From assembly GCF_000013085.1 (NCBI RefSeq), contig NC_007643.1, positions 3,481,501-3,545,500 on the forward strand: DNA of 64,000 bases. The letters are read 5' to 3'. Shown here one piece after another: positions 15,981 to 26,306 of this stretch (position 1 is the first letter of the stretch; each line of letters begins with the position of its first letter). The translations under genes were made by a program, and so were the position numbers. The notes beneath the pieces are model-generated. The model worked only from the letters and a program-made list of their open reading frames with translations, was not told where the DNA came from and ran no database searches. The stretch comes from Rhodospirillum rubrum ATCC 11170 (GTDB lineage: Bacteria > Pseudomonadota > Alphaproteobacteria > Rhodospirillales > Rhodospirillaceae).

Positions 15981-17687
15981 ATGAGCGTGATAACCCGATC
16001 GATTCGGGGGAAGCTGTTCGCGGCTTTCCTGGCGGCGACCCTTGGTGTCCTCATCTCCAGCAGCCTGGGGATCATCCTGGTCTCGCGCGAGGGCGATCTG
16101 GCCCATGAGGCGATGACCGGTCTCGCCCCCCTCGCCGATGCGGCGATGGAGACCAAGATTTCCGCCACCCGCGCCCACCTCGTCTTCGAAGAGATTATGG
16201 CCGGGGATGAGACCGAGTCGATCTCCGAGGTCTGGTCGCTGCTCGACGACGCCGACTGGTATTTGCTGGCCATGCTCAATGGCGGCGCGAAAGCCAAGGA
16301 AACCTTCGTGAAGACCGACAATCCGGCCGTCCGCGTCCGGCTTGGAGAGGCGCGCGAGGTGCTGGCCGCCTTTCGCGTCACGGCGGAAGGCCGCTACAAG
16401 GCTTTTGGCGACCAGGGACGGGGGCAGACGGTGGCCGGAACCGATCTCGACGTCGCCTTCGACGCCGCCTTCGAGAGCTTCGCCACCCTCACCGATTCCA
16501 TCGAAGAGCTTGTCCATACCCAGATTGACGAGCAGGTCGAGAAGATCGAGCAGACCAAAACAAGCTCGCTGTGGCTGATGTCGGCGACGGCCTTGATCGC
16601 GCTGGCCGTTTCCTTATCCCTTGCCGTGGTCATTGGCCGCTCGGTTTCGCGGCGGATCACCGATCTGTCGACGACGATGGGCCAGATCACCGCCGGCGAC
16701 CACGCCGCCCCGGTTCCCCATACCACCTCGACCGACGAGATCGGCGTCATGGGCCGGGCGCTGGTCACCCTGCGCGATGGCGTTGACGAAGCCGCCCGAC
16801 TGCGCGCCTCGCTGCAGCTCAAGGCCGAGGACGAGGCCCGCCAACGCACCCATCTCGAAGGGGCGATCATCGGCTTTGACCGCTCAATCGGCGAGGTCAT
16901 GGCCTCGTTGCGCGACGTCGTCGAGGTTCTCCATGGCGCGGTCGCCGACCTTGAGCACGAAGCCAGCACCGTGGACCAGTTGACCAGCGGCGTTTCGGCC
17001 AAGACCGCCGAGGCCGCGTCCAACGTGGAAAGCGTGGCGGCGTCGATCGAGGAGCTTTCGGCCTCGGTCCGCGAAATCTCGGCCCAGGCCGCCCGGTCGT
17101 CGGAAGCCGCCGGCTTGGCCGCCCGCGAGGCCGAGGGCGCCAACAAGCTGATCGGCGGCCTGCAAACGGCAACCGACGCCATCAGCGAGGTGATGGCGCT
17201 GATCACCGCCATCGCCGCCCAAACCAATCTGCTGGCGCTCAACGCCACGATCGAGGCGGCGCGCGCCGGCGATGCCGGCAAGGGCTTCGCCGTGGTGGCG
17301 GGTGAAGTGAAGACCCTCGCCAGCCAGACCCAGAAGGCGACCGAGCAGATCCATGGACAGGTCGACGCCATGCACGACGTCACCCGCCAGTCGGTGGCCG
17401 CCATCGGATCGATCGCCCGCAGCGTCGATACCATGGAGGCGATGGCCGCCTCGATCGCCGCCGCCGTCGAACAGCAGGGCGCCGCCTCGGGCGGCATCGC
17501 CCGGAATGCCGAGCAGGCCTCGGCGGCGACCGGCGTGGTCTCCGAACAGATCGGAGCGGTCCGCGACAGCTCTGATGCGACCAGCCGGGCCTCGCGCGCC
17601 TTGAACGAGGCGACGGCGCGGCTCTCGGCCCAGATGGACCTGCTCTCGCACTCCGTCGAAAGCTTCCTGACGGCCGTTCGCCGCTAG
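15981..17687 (+). CDS. Methyl-accepting chemotaxis protein
   Basis: A 568-residue chemoreceptor. TM1 is at residues about 12-33 ([22 protein letters not shown]). A periplasmic four-helix-type sensor domain follows to about 194, then TM2 about 196-217 ([23 protein letters not shown]), a HAMP domain, and a methyl-accepting signalling domain with hairpin tip [40 protein letters not shown] (split here across its usual core). ATG 15981 follows AAGGGGAAT; the frame is open upstream into the helicase end but lacks family sequence. No che genes are nearby. Confidence 0.93.
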   Translation: MSVITRSIRGKLFAAFLAATLGVLISSSLGIILVSREGDLAHEAMTGLAPLADAAMETKISATRAHLVFEEIMAGDETESISEVWSLLDDADWYLLAMLNGGAKAKETFVKTDNPAVRVRLGEAREVLAAFRVTAEGRYKAFGDQGRGQTVAGTDLDVAFDAAFESFATLTDSIEELVHTQIDEQVEKIEQTKTSSLWLMSATALIALAVSLSLAVVIGRSVSRRITDLSTTMGQITAGDHAAPVPHTTSTDEIGVMGRALVTLRDGVDEAARLRASLQLKAEDEARQRTHLEGAIIGFDRSIGEVMASLRDVVEVLHGAVADLEHEASTVDQLTSGVSAKTAEAASNVESVAASIEELSASVREISAQAARSSEAAGLAAREAEGANKLIGGLQTATDAISEVMALITAIAAQTNLLALNATIEAARAGDAGKGFAVVAGEVKTLASQTQKATEQIHGQVDAMHDVTRQSVAAIGSIARSVDTMEAMAASIAAAVEQQGAASGGIARNAEQASAATGVVSEQIGAVRDSSDATSRASRALNEATARLSAQMDLLSHSVESFLTAVRR

Positions 17688-17884
17688 CGCTTCGCTCCCT
17701 CGGGGGGGCCGACCTCCCCCGTCCGGGACCCGGGTCTCCCTTGACCTTCCAGGCCGACAGGCGGGAAAGCTTGTCAGATAACGCAACCGGATGCCCGGAC
17801 GGCGGTTATACTGTTTTTCCCCTTCTAGCGGGTTTTCCCCGCCAGCCCCAAACGCCTCCGGCTTCCCGACCAGGAATGGACCTC

Positions 17885-18283
17885 ATGCTTAATACTCACG
17901 CGGCGCTGATCTATGGAATGGTACTCACCTCTGCCGCCGATAAGGACATGACCGACAATGAATTGCGCGTCATCGGCGATATTGTTAGAACGCTTCCCGT
18001 TTTTCGCGATTTCAACATCGACGATCTGCCGAAAGTCGCCAGCGCCTGCGTCGAACTTCTTGACGAGGGCCTGGACAAGGCGATCGCCCTGATCGACGCC
18101 AGTCTGTCGCCGCGTCTCAAGGAAACGGCCTATGCCATCGCCTGCGATGTCGCCGCCGCCGACGGCCCGCTGGGACAAGAGGAATTGCGTCTTCTCGAAT
18201 TGATGCGCCACGGGCTGAAGATCGACCGTTTGACCGCCGCCGCCATCGAGCGCGGCACCCGGGCCCGTTTCACCGTCGCCTGA
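17885..18283 (+). CDS. TerB-family tellurite-resistance-like protein
   Basis: A 132-residue all-helical protein resembling TerB. Its acidic metal-binding-like stretches are SAADKDMTDNELRVIGDIV and ACDVAAADGPLGQEELRLLEL, the two repeated halves of the TerB fold. ATG 17885 has AGGA 10 nt upstream; ATG 17876 is too close to it. TerB proteins bind Ca or other metals and occur in stress systems, but this one stands alone without other ter genes, between a chemoreceptor and a sensor kinase. Function beyond the fold is unknown. Confidence 0.75.
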   Translation: MLNTHAALIYGMVLTSAADKDMTDNELRVIGDIVRTLPVFRDFNIDDLPKVASACVELLDEGLDKAIALIDASLSPRLKETAYAIACDVAAADGPLGQEELRLLELMRHGLKIDRLTAAAIERGTRARFTVA

Positions 18284-18376
18284 ACCGGCGATCGGATAAG
18301 CAGAGGGGGGGGGCGCCCGCCGCCCCCCGTCCCCCGGTCTCCAGGAAACACGCAGGCAGAAAGAGGAGACCATCTC

Positions 18377-21300
18377 GTGGGGCAGAAGGAGGCAGACATC
18401 GCGACCGCGCCGACATCCGAAACGCCCTGGGGGGACCTGTTTTCGCAAGGCGGAGACATGGGCCGATTGATGGCGGCCTTTCCTTGGGACTCCTCGCCGC
18501 TGGGGCCGGTCAGTGGCTGGCCAAGCCCCCTGCGCACCGTCGTCGGCATGCTGTTGCGCTCCAAAGCCCAAATCGTGCTGTTCTGGGGTCCGCACCTGGT
18601 GGCGCTTTACAACGACGCCTATGCCCCGACCATCGGCGGCAAGCATCCCCGGGCCCTGGGCCGTCCGGCCCGGGAAAACTGGGGAGAGCTTTGGGATACC
18701 CTGGGTCCGATGCTCGGCCAAGTGCGGCTTACGGCCCGGGCTTTTGGCGCGGACAACTACCCCTTCCAGATAAACCGCCACGGCTTTCTCGAGCAGGTTT
18801 ATTTCGACATTTCCTATGATCCGGTTCCGGGCGCGGACGGCGAGGTCGCCGGGGTGTTCTGCACGGTCACCGAAACGACCGCCCGTGTCTTCGCCGAGCG
18901 CCGACTGGCCGCCTTGCGCGAATTATCCATCGCCCTGTCGACCACCCTGGCGCGCAGCGATGGCCCCCTGTCGCTTGGCGAGGCGCTGCCCAAGGCCGCC
19001 TTGGCGGCCATCGCCGGCCATTTGGCCCAAGACGTTTCCCGCGCCGCCATCTACCGCCATGGCAGCCACGGCAAGCCTGTTCTGGTGGCGACCACCGACC
19101 CCGCCCCCCGGACAAGACCCCAGGCGACGGGGACGACCGAGGGATCGCCTTTTGCCGAGATCCTGGAACGGGTTCGCCGCGAAGGGCGTCCCGTGCTGTG
19201 GGAAGGGGGCGGCGATGGCGGCCCCCAACGGCTGTTAGGCGTGCCGCTTACCGCCGAGCAGGGGCCCATGGGGGTTCTGGTGGTGTCGGTCTGCCCGCTG
19301 GTCGCCGCCGATGCCGAATACCGCAAGGTCATCGATCTGGCGGCCGGGCAGATTTCCAGCGCCCTGACCACGGCGGCCATTCTTGAACGCGAGCGCGAGC
19401 GCGCCGACGATCTGACCCGCGTCGCCGCCGATAACGCCCGGCTTTACCGCGAGGCGCAACGCGAGATCGCCGACCGCCAAGCCATCGAAGCCCAATTCCT
19501 CCATCTGACCGACACCCTGGAAAAGATGGTGGAGGAGCGAACCGGCGAACGCGACCGGCTGTGGCGGGTCTCGGGCGAGTTGATGGCGGTCGGAACCGCC
19601 GACAGCCATATCAAGGCCGTCAACCCGGCCTGGGAAACCCTGCTTGGCCATGACGAAAGGCTGCTGGTCGGCGCGCCGATGAGCCTGCTGGTCCATCCCG
19701 ACGACCGCGAGCCGAGCACCGCCGCCTTGCGGGCCATGGAACCCCAAGGCCCCCCCTTGCGCTTCGAAAACCGTCTGCGCGATTCGGACGGGACCTATCA
19801 TTGGATCGCCTGGACGATCGTTGCCCACGGCGCCCTGTTCTATATGGTCGGCCGCGACGTGACCGAGGAGAAACAGGCCCGCGACGCATTGGCCGAGGCC
19901 CATCGCCAGTTGATCGCCCAGACCGCCGAGCGCGAAAGGGCCGAGGAGGCCCTGCGCCAAGCCCAGAAGATGGAGGTCATCGGTCAGCTCACCGGCGGCG
20001 TCGCCCATGACTTCAATAACCTGCTGACCATCATCCTGGGCAATCTGGAAACCCTGATCCGCCACATCGACGGAGCGTCGCCCCCCGACCCGGCGCGGGT
20101 AAGAACCCTGGTCGAGCGGGCGACCCTGGGCGCCGAGCGGGCCGCCGCCCTCACCCAGCGCCTTCTCGCCTTTTCCCGACGCCAGCCCCTTGATCCGCGC
20201 CCCCTTGATCTCAACCGGCTGACCTTGGGGCTGATCGACCTTTTGCACCGGACGATCGGCGAAAAAATCGCCCTCGACACCCGGCTGTCGATGGTGCCGG
20301 TCGGCGTGCTCGCCGATGCCAACCAGCTTGAAAGCGTCGTGCTCAATCTGGCGCTCAACGCCCGCGACGCCATGCCCACGGGCGGACGGTTGATCCTTGA
20401 AACCACCGCCGATCTGGTGATCGAGGCTCCGACCGCCGAAAAACGCCCGGCAAAGGGCAATCCCGCCGGCGCTCCGCCGGGAACCTATGCGGCCCTGCGC
20501 GTCACCGATACGGGAAAGGGCATGGAGGCCGGGGTTCTGGCCCGGGTTTTCGATCCCTTTTTCACCACCAAGGATGTCGGCCAGGGCACCGGCCTCGGCC
20601 TGTCGCAGGCCTATGGCTTCATCAAGCAATCCGGCGGCCATATCGGCATAGAAAGCGAACCGGGCCAGGGGACCACCGTGACCATCTTGCTGCCCCGTCT
20701 TGAGGGGGCCCTGCCGCTTCCCGAGGAGAGTGACCGCGACGAGACGCCCGCCGCCCTGGGCGGACTTGAGATCACGCCCCCGCCGGGCGATCCGTCGATC
20801 CTGCTGCTGGTGGTCGAGGATGACCCGTCGGTGCGGGCCCATTCCACCGCGTCCTTGCGCGAACTGGGCTATCAGGTGATCGAAGCCGGGAATGGCGCCG
20901 AGGCGCTTGGGCACTTGGCCGCCCATCCCGATGTTGCCTTGATGTTCACCGATATCGGTCTGCCCGGAGGAATGGACGGTCGCCAATTGGCCGAGCTGGC
21001 GCGGCGGAACCGCCCCGATCTCGCCGTGGTGCTGACCACCGGCTACGCCCGCGACGCCCTGAACGGCAATGTTCCCCTCGCCCCCCGGATGGCGCTGCTG
21101 ACCAAGCCGTTTTCCTTCACCGCCCTGGCGCTCAAGGTTCACGAGGTGCTTCCGCCCCGCCCCGCCCCCCAATCGTCCGCCCCGCAAGGCCCCGTAACCG
21201 TGTTGTTGGTCGAAGACGATCCCTTGGTCAGCCTCGCCGCCGCCGATCTGCTGCTGTCGCTGGGCTGCGCGGTCGATCAAGCTTACAGCGTGGCCGACGC

Positions 21301-21580
21301 CCTGGCCCAGGCCAGCGCCGCCACCCCCGATGTCGCGGTGATCGATATCGGCTTGCCCGATGGACGCGGCGACGATCTGGCCCAAACCCTGCGCCAGCGC
21401 CTTCCCGGTCTGCCGATCGTCATCGCCTCGGGCTATGACCGTTCGGAAATCGACGCCCGCTTCGGCGACGATCCACGCCTGCGGTTTCTGGGAAAACCCT
21501 ATCTCGACAGCCAGCTTGAAGCGGCGCTGACCGGCGCCCTTGGCCACCCCCTGGAGCGATCGACCGCCCCCCGGGCTTGA
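18377..21580 (+). CDS. Hybrid sensor histidine kinase (PAS/GAF-HisKA-HATPase-REC-REC)
   Basis: A 1067-residue soluble hybrid kinase starting at GTG 18377 with GAGGAGA upstream. The order is: N-terminal PAS-like domain (about 30-170), GAF domain (about 180-340), coiled coil, PAS domain (about 390-510), and HisKA with phospho-acceptor His544 in GGVAHDFNN. HATPase_c follows ([25 protein letters not shown]), then REC1 with Asp859 in FTDIGLP and REC2 with Asp990 in IDIGLPDG. There are no membrane segments, so the signal is cytoplasmic. The HAHDFNN-type box is typical of the alphaproteobacterial HWE-related/HisKA hybrid group. The output regulator is not adjacent; the second REC may relay to a separate protein. 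The -35 box of the downstream repeat overlaps its stop. Confidence 0.92.
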   Translation: MGQKEADIATAPTSETPWGDLFSQGGDMGRLMAAFPWDSSPLGPVSGWPSPLRTVVGMLLRSKAQIVLFWGPHLVALYNDAYAPTIGGKHPRALGRPARENWGELWDTLGPMLGQVRLTARAFGADNYPFQINRHGFLEQVYFDISYDPVPGADGEVAGVFCTVTETTARVFAERRLAALRELSIALSTTLARSDGPLSLGEALPKAALAAIAGHLAQDVSRAAIYRHGSHGKPVLVATTDPAPRTRPQATGTTEGSPFAEILERVRREGRPVLWEGGGDGGPQRLLGVPLTAEQGPMGVLVVSVCPLVAADAEYRKVIDLAAGQISSALTTAAILERERERADDLTRVAADNARLYREAQREIADRQAIEAQFLHLTDTLEKMVEERTGERDRLWRVSGELMAVGTADSHIKAVNPAWETLLGHDERLLVGAPMSLLVHPDDREPSTAALRAMEPQGPPLRFENRLRDSDGTYHWIAWTIVAHGALFYMVGRDVTEEKQARDALAEAHRQLIAQTAERERAEEALRQAQKMEVIGQLTGGVAHDFNNLLTIILGNLETLIRHIDGASPPDPARVRTLVERATLGAERAAALTQRLLAFSRRQPLDPRPLDLNRLTLGLIDLLHRTIGEKIALDTRLSMVPVGVLADANQLESVVLNLALNARDAMPTGGRLILETTADLVIEAPTAEKRPAKGNPAGAPPGTYAALRVTDTGKGMEAGVLARVFDPFFTTKDVGQGTGLGLSQAYGFIKQSGGHIGIESEPGQGTTVTILLPRLEGALPLPEESDRDETPAALGGLEITPPPGDPSILLLVVEDDPSVRAHSTASLRELGYQVIEAGNGAEALGHLAAHPDVALMFTDIGLPGGMDGRQLAELARRNRPDLAVVLTTGYARDALNGNVPLAPRMALLTKPFSFTALALKVHEVLPPRPAPQSSAPQGPVTVLLVEDDPLVSLAAADLLLSLGCAVDQAYSVADALAQASAATPDVAVIDIGLPDGRGDDLAQTLRQRLPGLPIVIASGYDRSEIDARFGDDPRLRFLGKPYLDSQLEAALTGALGHPLERSTAPRA

Positions 21581-21706
21581 GTCGGGCATAAAAACCGCCT
21601 ATTTTATTCCCTGGAGTGGGAGAGCCGGTTTCCCGACCCTCCCTTTATCCTACAGACGAAGTTCGACCCGGAGAATGACCGCCAAGCCGTGCTCCGGGTC
21701 TTTTCG
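21572..21706 (+). ncRNA. Putative small RNA, copy 1 of a duplicated element
   Basis: A ~130-bp element is present twice (see 21933-22068). Copy 1 has a promoter-like TTGAGT (21577-21582), a 17-nt spacer, and TATTTT (21600-21605), predicting a start near 21612. The body contains a GGGAG ... CTCCC pairing (about 21618-21643) with a conserved CCCTCCC motif, then a GACCCGGAG / CTCCGGGTC stem followed by TTTTCG, an intrinsic terminator ending about 21706. The predicted RNA is about 95 nt. The CCUCC-type motif could pair with ribosome sites, as in the CcsR/'cuckoo' sRNAs of alphaproteobacteria; that relation is inferred. The 226 nt between the copies (21707-21932) hold no convincing gene. Confidence 0.55.
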
Positions 21707-21932
21707 TATCTGCAGGGTGACGATGATGCGGGGCATCCCTCGTCCTCCAGTGCGGGCAGAGGCTTTCTGCCGAAGCCGGGGAAGCCTAGCGCCCCCGGTG
21801 CCGTCCGGCTTGGCGTGGACGGGCTCTGCTTTCTTTCCGCGAGATTTATGGTACCAGAATAACCTTAAGGTGTCTTTCCCGCCGTTATCAGCGACGAGAA
21901 ACCCTGCGGCCCGAGCCTCCATTCAAGGGGCC

Positions 21933-22068
21933 CGGACTTGAGTCCGGCACAACAACCGCCCACTTCAATCCCTGGAGCGGGAGAGCCGGTTTCCCGACCC
22001 TCCCTTTATCCTACAGACGACGTTCGACCCGGAGAGAGACCGCCAAGCCGCGCTCCGGGTCTTTTCGT
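21933..22068 (+). ncRNA. Putative small RNA, copy 2 of a duplicated element
   Basis: The second copy of the element at 21572-21706. The stretch from GGGAGAGCCGG through CTACAGACGA is identical between copies for more than 40 nt. The later differences fall mostly in the loop of the terminator hairpin (AATG to GAGA, GTGC to CGCG), so the GACCCGGAG / CTCCGGGTC stem is kept. TTGAGT (21938-21943) is kept but the -10 position reads CACTTC, so this copy may have a weaker or different promoter. It ends with TTTTCGTC at about 22068, before the convergent aminotransferase gene. Confidence 0.5.
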
Positions 22069-22123
22069 CTGTCTGGCGTCAAAACACCCCACAAGCTGTC
22101 TTGCCCGCTTTTTTGGGAAAGGC

Positions 22124-23269
22124 TCAGGCCTTTGCCAGCGCGTCTTCAAGAACGCCAAGCAGGCGGTCGACATCGGCGTCGGTGTTATAGACGTGGGGCG
22201 AGATGCGCAGGCGGCTGCCGCGCACGCTGACGCTGACCTGGGCGGCGGCCAGCCGGGTCGCCAAGGCCTTGGCGTCAACCCCTTCCGGCAAACCCAACCC
22301 CAGCAAATGGGGCGAGCGGGCGCTAGCGGGGGCGGCGGTGCAGCCCCAGGCCGCCGTTTCGGCGACCACCCGGTCGGTCAGCCGCCCGGCATAGGCCGAT
22401 ACGGCGGCGGGCGTCCAGGCGGTCAGGCGCTCCATGGCGGCGATCGCCATCGGCATCAGGGCGAAGTTCGAGCGTTCGCCCACATCGAAACGCCGCGCCC
22501 CGGCGTCCATGCTCTCGGTGTAATCGACCAGCCGCGAAAAATCCCGGCTACCTTCGCGGCAGATCCAGCCCTCTTCCAGCGGCTGACCGTTGCGATGGCG
22601 CGGCGCCACATAGAGGAACCCCAGCGAATAGGGGCCAAGCAGCCACTTATAGGTGGCGGCGACGGCGAAATCCGGATCGACCGCCGCCGTGTCGAAGGGC
22701 ATGGCGCCAAAGGACTGGGTGCCGTCGATGACCAGGGCCGCCCCGACCGCACGGCAGGCGGCACCAATGGCGACCAGATCGATCTTGCAGCCATCCGACC
22801 AATGGGCCTGGGGACAGGCGACGATGGCGACCCCCGGCTTGATGGCGCCGAGCAGGGCCTCGGTCCAATTGCCGTTGGCCGGGCGGGCGACAACCTGGAC
22901 GACGGCGTTGTTCTCGGTCGCCAGACGACGCCACGAATAAAGATTGGAAGGGAACTGCTCTTCCAGAACCAGCACCCGCTTCCCCGCCGCCAGCGGCAGA
23001 TTGGCCGCCGCCACGGCGATGCCATAGGACACTGAGGGAACGACGGCGATGCCCTCGACATCGGCGCCGGTCAGCCCGGCATACAGGCCGCGCGCCTTTT
23101 CGACCGGATCGAAGAAGGCGTCGATCGCCACTTCCCAGGGCCGGGCCTTGGCCGCCACCCCGGCATGGCCGGCGGCGACCACCTCGGTCATCAAGGGGCC
23201 CATGAAGGCGGCGTTCAGGTAAGCCACATCCTGGGGGATCTCAAAGAGGTCACGCTGGCACGAAAGCAT
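22124..23269 (-). CDS. Class V aminotransferase (PLP-dependent)
   Basis: A 381-residue fold-type I PLP enzyme. The N-terminus carries LNAAFMGPL, the mid region VIDGTQSFGAMPFD holds the Asp that contacts the PLP ring nitrogen, and Lys208 in AATYKWLLGPYSLGFLY is the Schiff-base lysine. The pattern resembles isopenicillin-N epimerase/cysteine desulfurase-like enzymes (class V), but substrate cannot be told. It is divergently placed from the MocR regulator at 23395, a common arrangement in which the regulator controls the aminotransferase. Confidence 0.85.
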   Translation of the reverse strand: MLSCQRDLFEIPQDVAYLNAAFMGPLMTEVVAAGHAGVAAKARPWEVAIDAFFDPVEKARGLYAGLTGADVEGIAVVPSVSYGIAVAAANLPLAAGKRVLVLEEQFPSNLYSWRRLATENNAVVQVVARPANGNWTEALLGAIKPGVAIVACPQAHWSDGCKIDLVAIGAACRAVGAALVIDGTQSFGAMPFDTAAVDPDFAVAATYKWLLGPYSLGFLYVAPRHRNGQPLEEGWICREGSRDFSRLVDYTESMDAGARRFDVGERSNFALMPMAIAAMERLTAWTPAAVSAYAGRLTDRVVAETAAWGCTAAPASARSPHLLGLGLPEGVDAKALATRLAAAQVSVSVRGSRLRISPHVYNTDADVDRLLGVLEDALAKA

Positions 23270-23394
23270 CGGTCACGCTCGCAAGACAGGAGAGGGGGGA
23301 CGCCCAAAGGCATTCCCCACGATTGCCCTGGTATTGCCCCGGTGCAATCGGTAGATTGTCACGGTAACAATTTAGCCGGAAAGCCGCGCCGCCG

Positions 23395-24798
23395 ATGGAT
23401 CCCTCGCCCTGGATGCCCGTTTTGCCCGAGGGCCGCCGTCCCTTGCATCGGGCGATCGCCGAAGTTCTGGAAGCCGATATCGCCGCCGGGCGGCTGCCGC
23501 CGGGCACCCGCCTGCCGCCCCAGCGCGATCTGGCTTGGCGCCTGAAGGTGACCCTGGCCACCGTCGGCCGCGCCTATGCCCTGGCCCGCGAGCGCGGATT
23601 GATCGGCGGCGAGGTCGGGCGCGGCACCTTCGTGCTGGGTGAAACCACCTCGGCCGGCCTCGCCCCCTGGCCGCCCCAGGCCGGAGCCGGCGAGAACGGC
23701 GCCATCGATCTGGCCAATACCCACCCGGCGCCGGTGGCCGGTCCGGGCGAGGTCGCCGCCTGCGCCCGCGCCCTGGTCGAGGCGGGAACCGGCATCTTCG
23801 CCTATCAGCCCGACACCGCCGCCCCCGACCACCGCGACGCGGCGGCGCGCTGGCTGACCGCCCAGGGCGTGCCGGCCGGCGCCGAGTCGGTGCTGCTGTC
23901 GACCGGCGCCCTGAACGGGGTTCTGGCGGCGCTGATGGCCCTGGCCCGTCCCGGCGATACGGTTCTGACCGAGGCCCTGACCTCGCCGGCCTTCAAGGGC
24001 ATGGCCGCCCTGCTTGGCCTGCGCCTGCGCGCCGTCGCCAGCGATGGCGAGGGGCTGCGCCCCGAGGCCCTGGAAGCCGCCCTAGAGCGCGATCCCTCGG
24101 CCAAACTGCTGCTCTGCGTGCCCGCCCTGCACAACCCGACCGGGGCGACCCTGTCGGCCGAGCGCCGCCTGTCGCTAACCGCCCTGGCCGAGCGCTTCGA
24201 TCTGACGATCATCGAGGATGCGGTCTATGCGCCGCTGATCGAAAACGGCCCCCCCTCGCTCAAGGCGCTGATGCCCGACAGGGTGACCCATGTCACCAGC
24301 CTATCGAAGATCGGCCTGCCGGGCCTGCGCTGCGGCATGGTGGTGCCGCCCACCCGCCGGCGCGAGGCGGTGTTGGCCGCCCTACGCGTGTCGTGCTGGA
24401 TGGCGCCGCCGCCGCTGGCCGCCGTCGCCGCGCGCTGGATGGACGATGGCACGGTGACCCGCCTGATCGCGGCCCAGCGCCTTGCCGTCAGCGAACGCCG
24501 CGCCCTCGCCGACCGCCTGCTTGGCGATCGCCTGACCTGCCGCCCACCGCCGCCCGCTGCCTCGTTCCTGTGGCTGGCCCTGCCGGCGGGCTGGCGGGGC
24601 GACGATTTCGCCCATGCCCTGCATCGGCGCGGCGTGATGGTGACCCCGGGCGAGGCCTTCACCGTCGATACCGCCCATGCCCCCCAGGCCGTCCGCCTGT
24701 GCCTGGGGCCGCCGTCGCTCGAGCGTCTGGAAACCGCCCTGACCGAGGTTCACGCCCTGCTGGGCGAAAGCCCCGAACGCCTGGGGGTCTTTCTATAA
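23395..24798 (+). CDS. MocR-family transcriptional regulator (GntR HTH fused to aminotransferase domain)
   Basis: A 467-residue MocR/PdxR-type regulator. An N-terminal GntR winged helix-turn-helix (ADIAAGRLPPGTRLPPQRDLAWRLKVTLATVGRAY, about 21-60) is followed by a fold-type I aminotransferase-like domain with VSLSK-type lysine in HVTSLSKIGLPGLRCGM. Such proteins bind PLP or a PLP-amino acid adduct and regulate adjacent PLP/amino acid genes. The start ATG 23395 is 125 nt from the divergent aminotransferase start, and that gap must hold both promoters. Confidence 0.9.
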   Translation: MDPSPWMPVLPEGRRPLHRAIAEVLEADIAAGRLPPGTRLPPQRDLAWRLKVTLATVGRAYALARERGLIGGEVGRGTFVLGETTSAGLAPWPPQAGAGENGAIDLANTHPAPVAGPGEVAACARALVEAGTGIFAYQPDTAAPDHRDAAARWLTAQGVPAGAESVLLSTGALNGVLAALMALARPGDTVLTEALTSPAFKGMAALLGLRLRAVASDGEGLRPEALEAALERDPSAKLLLCVPALHNPTGATLSAERRLSLTALAERFDLTIIEDAVYAPLIENGPPSLKALMPDRVTHVTSLSKIGLPGLRCGMVVPPTRRREAVLAALRVSCWMAPPPLAAVAARWMDDGTVTRLIAAQRLAVSERRALADRLLGDRLTCRPPPPAASFLWLALPAGWRGDDFAHALHRRGVMVTPGEAFTVDTAHAPQAVRLCLGPPSLERLETALTEVHALLGESPERLGVFL

Positions 24799-24913
24799 CA
24801 GGGGCGGTCGCGCCGCTGGAAACGCCGCCGTTCCAAACCCCGTCGCCTGCGTTGAAACACGCGGCGGTCATGACCAGTTCTGATCCATCGTCGGCGATGC
24901 GAAGGGCCGAGAG

Positions 24914-25870
24914 ATGGACTATTCCGCCCGCTATCTTCGTGAGTTTCTGCCGCCCGGCGAGCCCCCCGCCGGCGCGGTTCCGCCCGAGGTCGCGGAAGAG
25001 GTTCTGGCCTGGAGCGGACCGCCCGGCGCCGGTGACACCGACGACGCGGCGCGGGCCACGCGCTGGACCTATGCCCTGTTCCAAGAAATCGCCCTGTCTC
25101 AAATTCATCTGAGCGCGGTCGATGACTGGCTGGCCGGCCTGGGCGTGACCGCCCCGGGGGCGCCTTTGACCATCGGCCTTTATGACCCCGACACCGAGCG
25201 GCCCGGCTTTGGCCTATGCCTGCGCCTGCCGTCTTCCGAACTGCCGGACTTTCGGGTGGTCAGCGGCGTGACGTTTCTCCGCCTGGGGGTCAGTCTGCCT
25301 TTGGCCCTGCGCCAGACGGCAATGGAGGACCATGCGCCACCCCATCCCCAGGGCGCCACCAGCGCCTGCTGGGCGCAGTGCGCCAATACGGGCTTGTGGG
25401 GCGTGCTGACGGCGGGACATGCCATCGGCGGCACACGTCCCGGCCGCGCCGTGCCTTTGGCCGGCGGTGGGCAGGGACGTCTTGTTCGCAGCTTTCATCC
25501 CCCCATCGATGCCGCCTTCGTCCGCACCAACGCCCCGACGATCCCGCCGCCTCCTCTGGCGATCCGCCGTTTTCCCGCCGCCGGCCAAGCCGTCACCATC
25601 GAAGCCCAAAGCGGCGCCCAGTCCCGCACGGTCATCGAGGCGATGGATGCGCTGGGCATCGTCAATACCCGCAGCTTCGCCGTTCTGATGTTCACCGACA
25701 AACCCTGCGCCGCCGGGGATTCGGGGGCCCTGGTGCGCGCGGCCGGCGGCGAGGCCGTGGGCCTTTATCTCGGCAGCGCCCTGTCACCGCGCACCCCCAA
25801 CCAGCCGGCGGGACGGGTTCTGAATTTCGAGCAGGCGACCCTGGCGCTCGACATCACCCCCCACCTGTAA
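24914..25870 (+). CDS. Trypsin-like serine protease
   Basis: A 318-residue protein. Its C-terminal two thirds show a chymotrypsin-fold catalytic triad: His169 in GVLTAGHAI, Asp199 in PIDAAFVRTN and Ser270 in AAGDSGALV, the last being the classic GDSG loop followed by GEAVGLYLG. The N-terminal ~140 residues match nothing I recognise. There is no signal peptide or membrane segment, so the protease is predicted cytoplasmic. It is followed after 11 nt by a small protein that looks like the Trypco/Pepco partners of such proteases, which suggests a conflict or defence role instead of digestion. ATG 24914 follows a weak GAGAG site. Confidence 0.7.
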   Translation: MDYSARYLREFLPPGEPPAGAVPPEVAEEVLAWSGPPGAGDTDDAARATRWTYALFQEIALSQIHLSAVDDWLAGLGVTAPGAPLTIGLYDPDTERPGFGLCLRLPSSELPDFRVVSGVTFLRLGVSLPLALRQTAMEDHAPPHPQGATSACWAQCANTGLWGVLTAGHAIGGTRPGRAVPLAGGGQGRLVRSFHPPIDAAFVRTNAPTIPPPPLAIRRFPAAGQAVTIEAQSGAQSRTVIEAMDALGIVNTRSFAVLMFTDKPCAAGDSGALVRAAGGEAVGLYLGSALSPRTPNQPAGRVLNFEQATLALDITPHL

Positions 25871-25881
25871 GGACCAAGCCC

Positions 25882-26229
25882 ATGCCCGATCCCGCCGACG
25901 ACTGGACGATCTCGGTTTTTATCCCCGACTCGGTCCCACCCGCCCATTCCCCACCCGATCCCAGCACCGATGACCATTCCCTTCTGGAATGTCTCTCTCC
26001 CGCCGGGCGGATCTCGCGGGTCAGCGGGCGGGGGCTTCAGCAGCAATGGACCGACACGATCGAGACCTTGCTGACGCTGGGAACCACGGTCAGTGACCGG
26101 GCGACGGACTGGCAGATCTCGGAAATCGACGTTGGGCTGACCTTGAGCGCCAAGGGGGAACTGCTGTTCATCGCCGAAGCCGGGGCCGAGGCCAGCATCA
26201 CCTTCAAACTAACCCGCAAGACCGCCTGA
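25882..26229 (+). CDS. Trypco/Pepco-like small partner of the trypsin-like protease
   Basis: A 115-residue protein starting at ATG 25882 after AAGGA. The second half (WTDTIETLLTLGTTVSDRA, then WQISEIDVGLTLSAKGELLF and GAEASITFKLTRK) resembles the small domains named Trypco and Pepco for co-occurring with trypsin-like and other peptidases in bacterial conflict systems: a helix, then a strand-rich half with the pattern 'v.vgl.lsa.g......g.a...v.l...'. Which of the two it belongs to cannot be told by eye. The pairing with the upstream protease (11-nt gap) supports the reading. Role unproven. Confidence 0.55.
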   Translation: MPDPADDWTISVFIPDSVPPAHSPPDPSTDDHSLLECLSPAGRISRVSGRGLQQQWTDTIETLLTLGTTVSDRATDWQISEIDVGLTLSAKGELLFIAEAGAEASITFKLTRKTA

Positions 26230-26306
26230 GAGCCGATAGGGCAACCATCCCCGGTGGGGGAACGTTTCGCCGGCCCATTCTTTTTCGGACAAGGGCCAGA
26301 TCGGGC

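Noticed and set aside
19235-21589. 784-codon minus-strand ORF
   Set aside because: It is the antisense shadow of the hybrid kinase, whose His, ATPase and receiver motifs are clear in the + frame.
21650-21922. 90-codon minus ORF between the sRNA-like copies
   Set aside because: It runs through the terminator of copy 1, has no ribosome site and no recognisable motif.
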